NCBI GenBank assembly: GCA_902805805.1
Contig: CADCUE010000011.1
Coordinates: 1-6,086 of the forward strand
Direction: 5' to 3'
DNA: 6,086 bases
From: an uncultured Frankineae bacterium
Lineage (GTDB): Bacteria; Actinomycetota; Actinomycetes; Mycobacteriales; SCTD01
Position numbers and translations under genes: made by a program. The notes under the pieces are model-generated. The model was given only the letters and a program-made list of their open reading frames with translations. It ran no database searches and was not told where the DNA came from. Of this stretch, positions 1 through 4,355 are shown piece after piece. Each line of letters begins with the position of its first letter. The stretch's first letter is position 1.

Positions 1-169
1 CCATCGTGGCCGTCTTGCCGCTGCCGGCGCCGGCGACCACGACGCCGGCCTCGACCGGCGCCGTCACCACGGCGGCCTGCTCGTCGCTGATCGGGCGGTC
101 GAGGACGGCCGCGAGCCGCTCGACCGACAGCGGGCGGACGCGAGGGGGTGCGGGGTCGAGCACCGTCAT
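1..169 (-). CDS. adnB: UvrD/Rep-type ATP-dependent helicase, probable AdnB subunit, N-terminal part only
   Basis: Partial gene: 56 codons from an ATG at 169 run off the left edge of the window. The visible protein has a Q-motif-like segment RPISDEQAAVV (residues 25-35) and a complete Walker A loop AGAGSGKT (46-53), the arrangement at the N-terminus of superfamily 1A helicases. It lies 10 bp after the stop of the AdnA-like gene on the same strand, which is the adnA-adnB order known in mycobacteria. AdnB is the main motor of the AdnAB heterodimer that unwinds and degrades broken DNA ends before recombination. No Shine-Dalgarno sequence precedes this ATG; the upstream bases are a 14-bp tandem duplication, so translation probably depends on ribosomes finishing the gene before it. 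The helicase call is firm. The adnB assignment rests on context, because the remaining motor motifs and the nuclease domain are outside the window. Confidence 0.8.
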   Translation of the reverse strand, partial: MTVLDPAPPRVRPLSVERLAAVLDRPISDEQAAVVTAPVEAGVVVAGAGSGKTATM

Positions 170-188
170 CGCAGCACCGTCATCGCAG
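161..188. repeat. Perfect 14-bp tandem duplication at the adnA/adnB junction
   Basis: The unit CACCGTCATCGCAG occurs twice head to tail (161-174 and 175-188), followed by five more matching bases, CACCG (189-193). On the minus strand each copy contains an ATGA. In the first copy read (183-180) it holds the stop of the AdnA-like gene; in the second (169-166) it holds the start of the AdnB-like gene. Removing one copy would restore a classic 4-bp ATGA overlap between the two genes. Confidence 0.9.
166..183 (-). other. Five-codon minicistron linking adnA and adnB
   Basis: An ATG at 183-181 overlaps the TGA of the AdnA-like gene. It encodes M-T-V-L-R and ends at a TGA (168-166) that overlaps the ATG of the AdnB-like gene (169-167). 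The minicistron is created by the 14-bp duplication and repeats the last three residues of AdnA (VLR). Seen in sequence: both ATGA overlaps. Inferred: a terminating ribosome could re-initiate twice and so keep translation of the two subunits coupled. It is unlikely to encode a functional peptide. Confidence 0.5.
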
Positions 189-3100
189 CACCGACTCGCC
201 CTCGGGCCAGGCGGGGCAGCTCGCCCGGACGGCGCAGGTGCGGGCGCAGTGCTCGTTGACGGTCGCCGGGAAGTCGCTGCCGCTCATGCCCTGCACCACC
301 CGCTCGACGAGGCTGCGGGCCCAGTCGGGGTCGTCGTCGTCACCGAGCGCGGGCTGCAGCTGCTCGTCGGCGCGCTTGCCGGTCTTGAGCTGCAGCAGCG
401 CCGCGCCGCCCGGCTCGTGCAGGCCGTGCTGCTCGGCGAAGGCCCCGAGCGCCACGGCGAGCTGGTAGACGCCGAGCTGGGGGTGGCGGGCGAGGTCGGC
501 CTTGGACGGCTTGGTGCTGCCGGTCTTGAGGTCGACGACGACCGCGCGCCCGTCGGTGTCGCGCTCGAGCCGGTCGACCCGGCCGGAGAGCACGGCACCG
601 CCGCCGAGGGGGACCTCGACGGCGAGCTCGGTCCCGACCAGGTCGCGGCCGCTGGCGCGCTGCCAGTCGAGGAACCTGCGCAGCTGCTCCACCGCCTCCT
701 GCCGGCGCCGCCGCACCATCCACGGCGCGCCGAGGTCGAGCTCGGGCAGCACCTCGTCGAGCCGGGCCGTGAGCGCCGCCTCGTCGAGGGCGTCGGCCCC
801 GCTGCCGAGCTCGGCGAGGGCGTGGACGAGCGAGCCGACGACCTGCGCCGGCCCGCTGCTGCCCGCCACGCCGACCGCGCTCTCGAGGAACCAGCGCAGG
901 GAGCAGGTGTCGTAGGACTCGACCTTCGACGGCGACACGCGCACGACCTCCCCCTCGGCGACGAGCGGCGCCGCCTCCGACAGCGGCGCCAGCCCCCACC
1001 AGCGGTCGGGGTGGGCGCTCGCGACGTGGGGGACGTCGTCGGCGTCCAGGCCCGCGACGAGCGCCAGCCGGCGGCAGGCCGCCTCGCGCAGGGCCGGGTC
1101 GTCGGAGGTCGCGGCGGCGTGGCGGAGCTCGGCCACCAGGCCGCTGCCGGTGAGCGGCCGGCCCACGGCGCTGACCCGGTCGGGCACGCCGACCCCGAGC
1201 TCCTCGACGAAGCGGCTGGGGCGGTCCTCCTCGCTCCCGGCGACGGCGGTGACGACGAGGCGGTCGCGCGCCCGGGTGACGGCGACGTAGAACAGCCGGC
1301 GCTCCTCGGCGAGCAGCTCGGCCCGGCGGTCGGCCCCGGTCGTCGGGCCGGGCGGGCCGGCCTGCGGAGCGTCGGCGGCTGCGGCGAGCTCGTCGGCCCC
1401 GAGCAGCGAGCCGCGCAGGCGCAGGTCGGGCCAGACGCCCTCCTGCACACCGGCGACGACGACCAGCGGCCACTCGAGGCCCTTGCTGGCGTGGGCGGTC
1501 ATGACCCGGACGGCGTCGCCCTCTGGGGTGCGCTGCGCCAGGGTGTCGCCGGGGACCTCCTGCGCCTCGACGTCGTCGACGAACCCGAGCACCGACCCGT
1601 GCGGCAGTCGGTCGACGTAGCGGGCGGCCGCGTCGAACAGCGCGAGCACCGCGTCGAGGGACCGGTCGGCCAGGGCGCCCCGCGCGCCGCCCGACAGGCT
1701 CTCCTGCTCGAGCCGGCGGGCCAGGCCGCTCGTCTCCCACAGCGCCCAGAGCACCTGCTCGGCCGTGCCGGCGCCGGCGTCGCCGGCCACGGCCGTCCGG
1801 ACCGCGCGCACCAACCGGGTCAGGCGGTCCATCGGACGGCGGGCGGCGTCCGGGACGGCGAGCAGGGCGCGCGGGTCGCCGAAGGCCTCGACGAGCAGCT
1901 CGTCCGACGGCGTGGCCGCACCTGCCGCGAGGTCGACCTCCCGCAGGGCGCGGCGCAGGCGGCGCACGGCGAGGCCGTCGGCGCGCACCAGCGGTCCGCC
2001 GAGCAGCGCCAGCACCCCGTCCGCCGTCACCGCGCCGGGACGCAGCGCGGCGCTGAGGACGTCGAGCAGCGCGCGCACCAGCGGCTCCTCGACGAGCGGC
2101 ACCTCGTCGGCGGGCACGCCGACCGGGACGCCGGCGGCGTGCAGCCCCCGCCGCAGCACGGCGAGCGAGCGCGGCGTCGACCGCAGGAGCACGGCCATGT
2201 CGGACCAGGCGAGCCCGTCGACGAGGTGGGCCCGGCGCAGGACGTCGGCCACGAGCGCCGCCTCACCCGTCGGCGAGGCGGCGAGCAGGACCTCGACCGA
2301 CCCCGGCGACCGGACGGCGACGGGATCGGGGTGCAGGTCGCGGAACGACGCGCTGAGCCGTCCGGCGGGCAGGCGGCGGGCGACCGCGCGGCTGGCGGCG
2401 AGCAGGACCGGTCCGGACCGGCGGCACGTCCGCAGCTCGACCACGGGCGCCGGCTGCCCGTCGGCCGTCGGGAAGTCGGTGGGGAAGTCGAGGACGCCGC
2501 GGACCTCGGCCCCCCGGAAGGCGTAGATGCTCTGGTCGGGGTCGCCCACCGCGACGAGGTCGCGGCCCTGGCCGGCCAGCGCCTGCAGCAGCCGCACCTG
2601 CGCCGGGTCGGTGTCCTGGTACTCGTCGACGACCACGACGGCGCGTGCCGCGCGCTCGCGCTCGCGCAGCTCGGGGTCGCCCTCGAGCAGCGCCGCGGCG
2701 GCGCGGACCAGCCCGCTGTGGTCGAGCACCTCCGCGGACGGGTCGAGCGCGAAGCGGCCCTCGTAGTCGTCGAGGAAGCGCCCCGCCGCCGTCCACTCCG
2801 GCCGGCCGGACGCCTCCCCGAGCCGGGCGAGCAGCTGCCCGTCGACCCCCCGCTCCTGCGCGCGCTGCAGCAGGTCGCGCAGCTCGCGCCGGAAGCCGCG
2901 CAGCGGCAGGGCCGGACGCAGCCCCTCGGGCCAGTCGGAAGCACCGTCGTCGAGCACGCCCTCGAGCAGCCGGGCCACCTCGAGGTCCTGCTCGGGGCCG
3001 GAGAGCAGCCGCAGGGGCGGCCCGCCCTCGGCCGCGAGCTCGCGGCGCAGCAGCGCGTAGGCGTAGGAGTGGAAGGTCATCGCGAGCGCCCCGCGCGTCG

Positions 3101-3377
3101 TGCGGCCCAGCCGGGCCGTGACCCGCTCCCGCAGCTCCTGCGCCGCCTTGCGGCTGAAGGTCAGGACCAGGACCTGCTCCGGCGCCAGACCGCGCCGCTC
3201 CACCCGGTCGACCACCGCCTCGACGAGCGTCGTCGTCTTGCCGGTGCCCGGTCCGGCCAGCACGAGCAGCGGCCCGGCGTCGTGGCGCACGACGCGGGCC
3301 TGCTGCGGGTCGAGCGCGGGCGCGCCCGCCGTCCGGGCAGGACGGCGGCGCAGGACGGGGTCGGTCACGCGCTCCAT
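180..3377 (-). CDS. adnA: AdnA-like helicase-nuclease subunit (UvrD motor fused to RecB-type nuclease)
   Basis: ATP-driven DNA end resection: an N-terminal SF1A translocase joined to a C-terminal PD-(D/E)XK nuclease, acting with AdnB at double-strand breaks. Numbered from the ATG at 3377 (1065 aa), visible motifs are: Q-motif LDPQQARVV (22-30), Walker A AGPGTGKTT (41-49), motif Ia LTFSRKAAQEL, Walker B VVVDEYQDTD (D251, E252), motif III GDPDQSIYAFRGA (278-290), motif V TAHASKGLEW (627-636) and motif VI YVAVTRARDRL (697-707). The nuclease has H852, D935 in GRVDR, D949 and K951 in VVDLKTG, and the QLGVY motif (967-971). Four cysteines (C825, then C1044, C1048, C1054 spaced CX3CX5C) match the Fe-S staple of AddB/Cas4-type nucleases. 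Length fits mycobacterial AdnA (about 1050 aa). A GTG at 3389 would add four residues, but it lies inside the GGAGGTG ribosome-binding site, so the ATG is preferred. The gene starts 27 bp after the ATL stop and is probably co-transcribed with it. Confidence 0.93.
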   Translation of the reverse strand: MERVTDPVLRRRPARTAGAPALDPQQARVVRHDAGPLLVLAGPGTGKTTTLVEAVVDRVERRGLAPEQVLVLTFSRKAAQELRERVTARLGRTTRGALAMTFHSYAYALLRRELAAEGGPPLRLLSGPEQDLEVARLLEGVLDDGASDWPEGLRPALPLRGFRRELRDLLQRAQERGVDGQLLARLGEASGRPEWTAAGRFLDDYEGRFALDPSAEVLDHSGLVRAAAALLEGDPELRERERAARAVVVVDEYQDTDPAQVRLLQALAGQGRDLVAVGDPDQSIYAFRGAEVRGVLDFPTDFPTADGQPAPVVELRTCRRSGPVLLAASRAVARRLPAGRLSASFRDLHPDPVAVRSPGSVEVLLAASPTGEAALVADVLRRAHLVDGLAWSDMAVLLRSTPRSLAVLRRGLHAAGVPVGVPADEVPLVEEPLVRALLDVLSAALRPGAVTADGVLALLGGPLVRADGLAVRRLRRALREVDLAAGAATPSDELLVEAFGDPRALLAVPDAARRPMDRLTRLVRAVRTAVAGDAGAGTAEQVLWALWETSGLARRLEQESLSGGARGALADRSLDAVLALFDAAARYVDRLPHGSVLGFVDDVEAQEVPGDTLAQRTPEGDAVRVMTAHASKGLEWPLVVVAGVQEGVWPDLRLRGSLLGADELAAAADAPQAGPPGPTTGADRRAELLAEERRLFYVAVTRARDRLVVTAVAGSEEDRPSRFVEELGVGVPDRVSAVGRPLTGSGLVAELRHAAATSDDPALREAACRRLALVAGLDADDVPHVASAHPDRWWGLAPLSEAAPLVAEGEVVRVSPSKVESYDTCSLRWFLESAVGVAGSSGPAQVVGSLVHALAELGSGADALDEAALTARLDEVLPELDLGAPWMVRRRRQEAVEQLRRFLDWQRASGRDLVGTELAVEVPLGGGAVLSGRVDRLERDTDGRAVVVDLKTGSTKPSKADLARHPQLGVYQLAVALGAFAEQHGLHEPGGAALLQLKTGKRADEQLQPALGDDDDPDWARSLVERVVQGMSGSDFPATVNEHCARTCAVRASCPAWPEGESVLR

Positions 3378-3386
3378 CCCAGCACG

Positions 3387-3393
3387 CACCTCC
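3387..3393 (-). promoter_or_regulatory. Ribosome-binding site of the AdnA-like gene
   Basis: GGAGGTG on the minus strand, with 11 nt between GGAGG and the ATG at 3377. The alternative GTG start at 3389 is part of this motif and would have no spacing, which decides the start in favour of the ATG. The spacing is slightly long, so some uncertainty remains. Confidence 0.6.
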
Positions 3394-3404
3394 GACAGGG
3401 CCGC

Positions 3405-3746
3405 TCAGCCGCCGGCCGCACCCCCGTCGCGCAGGTCGCCGCCGTCCCAGCGGGCAGCCGCCAGGTCGACCCGCTCGCCGCGCAGGGGGCAGCCCTCGGC
3501 CGCCAGCAGGCGCAGGGCCTCCTGCAGGTGCGGCTCGGCGGGCCGTCCCGACGCCTGCACGACCCGCTGCCAGGGCACCTCCCGGCCGTGCTCGGACAGG
3601 ACGGTGCCCACGGTGCGCGGCGAGCCGCGGCCCATCAGCTCCGCCACGTCGCCGTAGGTCATCACCGTGCCGGCCGGGATGCGGTCGACGACGTCGAGCA
3701 CCGCCCGCGCGTACTCGGTCGGGCGCGCCCCGCTGCCGGCGCGCAC
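3405..3746 (-). CDS. Alkyltransferase-like protein (ATL), MGMT-family DNA-binding domain without the acceptor cysteine
   Basis: A 113-aa protein matching the DNA-binding domain of O6-alkylguanine-DNA alkyltransferases. From the GTG at 3746: IPAGTVMTYGDVAELMG (23-39) contains Tyr31, the expected base-rotating tyrosine. SPRTVG (42-47) contains Arg44, the expected arginine finger. VPWQRVV (57-63) replaces the catalytic PCHRV motif, with Trp59 where the methyl-accepting Cys should be. In known ATLs this substitution abolishes alkyl transfer; the protein binds O6-alkylguanine and hands the lesion to nucleotide excision repair. Cys86 is outside the active-site motif and is not a replacement. The gene heads the minus-strand cluster, 27 bp before the AdnA-like start, and I recall a similar ATL-like gene (Rv3204) next to adnAB in mycobacteria. 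The start is uncertain: an in-frame GTG at 3788 would add 14 residues, and neither site has a convincing Shine-Dalgarno. Old annotations may call this a methylated-DNA cysteine methyltransferase, which the sequence contradicts. Confidence 0.88.
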   Translation of the reverse strand: MRAGSGARPTEYARAVLDVVDRIPAGTVMTYGDVAELMGRGSPRTVGTVLSEHGREVPWQRVVQASGRPAEPHLQEALRLLAAEGCPLRGERVDLAAARWDGGDLRDGGAAGG

Positions 3747-3794
3747 GCCGAAGCCGACCGATGCGGAGGCAGGACGCGTCGAAGGCACGGACCT

Positions 3795-3800
3795 GGGTAA
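3795..3800 (+). promoter_or_regulatory. Weak candidate -10 element for the anti-sigma-kinase/kaiC operon
   Basis: GGGTAA lies about 49 bp before the GTG at 3849 and resembles the GGGTAt/GGGaAt -10 of actinobacterial SigB/SigF-type stress promoters. No GTTT-like -35 is visible at the expected distance, so support is one-sided. A stress-sigma promoter would be expected for an anti-sigma kinase gene, but that is context, not evidence. Confidence 0.2.
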
Positions 3801-3806
3801 CACACC

Positions 3807-3823
3807 GTCGGCAGCATGCCGAC
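3807..3823. promoter_or_regulatory. 17-bp palindrome between the divergent operons, candidate operator
   Basis: GTCGGCA-GCA-TGCCGAC: perfect 7-bp arms around a 3-nt spacer. It lies in the short region between the ATL-adnAB cluster and the anti-sigma-kinase/kaiC operon, just downstream of the GGGTAA element and 13 bp before the GGAGGAGG ribosome-binding site. This fits a repressor site shared by both directions, or a small 5'-leader hairpin in the plus-strand transcript. No binding protein can be named. Confidence 0.45.
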
Positions 3824-3836
3824 CACGACGCACGAC

Positions 3837-3844
3837 GGAGGAGG
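3837..3844 (+). promoter_or_regulatory. Strong ribosome-binding site of the anti-sigma-type ATPase gene
   Basis: GGAGGAGG ends 4 nt before the GTG at 3849, and its first GGAGG is 7 nt away. It lies inside the reading frame opened by an ATG at 3816, so it argues for the GTG as the real start. The same 13-bp block, CGACGGAGGAGGA, recurs before kaiC. Confidence 0.8.
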
Positions 3845-3848
3845 ACCC

Positions 3849-4355
3849 GTGAGCTGCCAGCGGATCCTCCCTGGTGCCCTGGCGCCCGGGGACAGCGTCC
3901 GCGAGAGCCACCACCTCCACCTCGACCCGGTCCCCCGGCTGGTGTCGGACGCCCGGCGGTTCGTCCTCGAGCACGCGCCCGACCTGCCGCCGGACACGCA
4001 GGACAGCCTGGTGCTCCTGACGAGCGAGCTCGTCACCAACGCCGTCCTGCACGCGCGCACCGAGATCGAGCTGGGCATCACCATCGGCGACGACAGCATC
4101 GTCGTGACCGTGCACGACCTCGACCTGGCGCGCCCGGAGCAGGACCCCTACTCCTCGCGCGAGGGCGGCTGGGGACTCGGGCTCGTCTCCGCGCTGGCCG
4201 ACACGTCCGCCATGCACACCGACCCGGCGGGTGGCAAGGTCGCCTGGTTCCGGCTCGGACGGTCGGGCACGTCGCCCGTCGCCGACGGCGCAGCCGCCCG
4301 TCCCTCGGGCCGGCGCGCGACCCAGCACCCCGACGGAGGAGGAAGCGCCCCGTGA
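3849..4355 (+). CDS. GHKL-type ATP-binding protein, RsbW/SpoIIAB-like anti-sigma factor kinase
   Basis: A 168-aa soluble protein with the HATPase_c_2 fold found in serine kinases that hold sigma factors inactive and phosphorylate STAS anti-anti-sigma partners. Numbered from the GTG: an N-terminal strand/helix region (HHLHLDPVPRLVSDARRFV, 21-39), the N-box LLTSELVTNAVLHA (56-69, with Glu60 and Asn64 for Mg-ATP), a G1-like box VHDLDLARP (88-96), and the glycine-rich G2 box GGWGLGLVSALAD (106-118). The domain ends near residue 138; a Gly/Ser/Pro/Arg-rich tail of about 30 residues follows and is probably disordered. The G1 box has Asp where many GHKL proteins have Gly (D-L-D instead of D-x-G); variation at this site is common in actinobacterial members. 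An ATG at 3816 would add 11 residues but lacks a ribosome-binding site. Its stop overlaps the kaiC start (GTGA), implying coupled translation and related function. No sigma factor or STAS partner is in the window, so the target is unknown. Confidence 0.88.
   Translation: MSCQRILPGALAPGDSVRESHHLHLDPVPRLVSDARRFVLEHAPDLPPDTQDSLVLLTSELVTNAVLHARTEIELGITIGDDSIVVTVHDLDLARPEQDPYSSREGGWGLGLVSALADTSAMHTDPAGGKVAWFRLGRSGTSPVADGAAARPSGRRATQHPDGGGSAP
4335..4342 (+). promoter_or_regulatory. Strong ribosome-binding site of kaiC
   Basis: GGAGGAGG, extended to GGAGGAGGAAG, precedes the GTG at 4352 and lies within the last codons of the upstream ATPase gene, where it encodes part of the Gly-rich tail. It fixes the kaiC start at 4352, since the open frame continues much further upstream. 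Confidence 0.8.

Noticed and set aside
180..3377. AddA or RecB subunit rather than AdnA
   Set aside because: At 1065 aa the protein is shorter than typical AddA or RecB, has the AddB-like Fe-S cysteine pattern together with intact SF1A motor motifs, and is followed directly by a second Walker A helicase, which fits AdnA-AdnB better.
3405..3746. Active O6-methylguanine-DNA methyltransferase (Ogt/MGMT)
   Set aside because: The PCHRV active-site motif is replaced by PWQRV, so the acceptor cysteine is absent; Cys86 is outside the motif.
6..3800. A 1264-codon open frame on the plus strand, opposite the AdnA-like gene and ATL
   Set aside because: In very GC-rich DNA the strand opposite a real gene is often free of stops. 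The translation is low-complexity (Arg, Gly, Ala, Glu, Gln rich) with no recognisable domain, while the minus strand encodes complete helicase and nuclease motifs.
3747..4328. N-terminal extension of the ATL frame to an upstream start at 4328
   Set aside because: It would run antisense through the anti-sigma-type ATPase gene and add about 190 residues to a family that is normally near 100 aa. The added segment resembles no known domain.
3761..4351. N-terminal extension of the KaiC frame upstream of 4352
   Set aside because: The upstream part overlaps the anti-sigma-type ATPase gene in another frame and is Arg/Pro-rich nonsense. The GTG at 4352 has a strong ribosome-binding site and a GTGA overlap with the previous gene.
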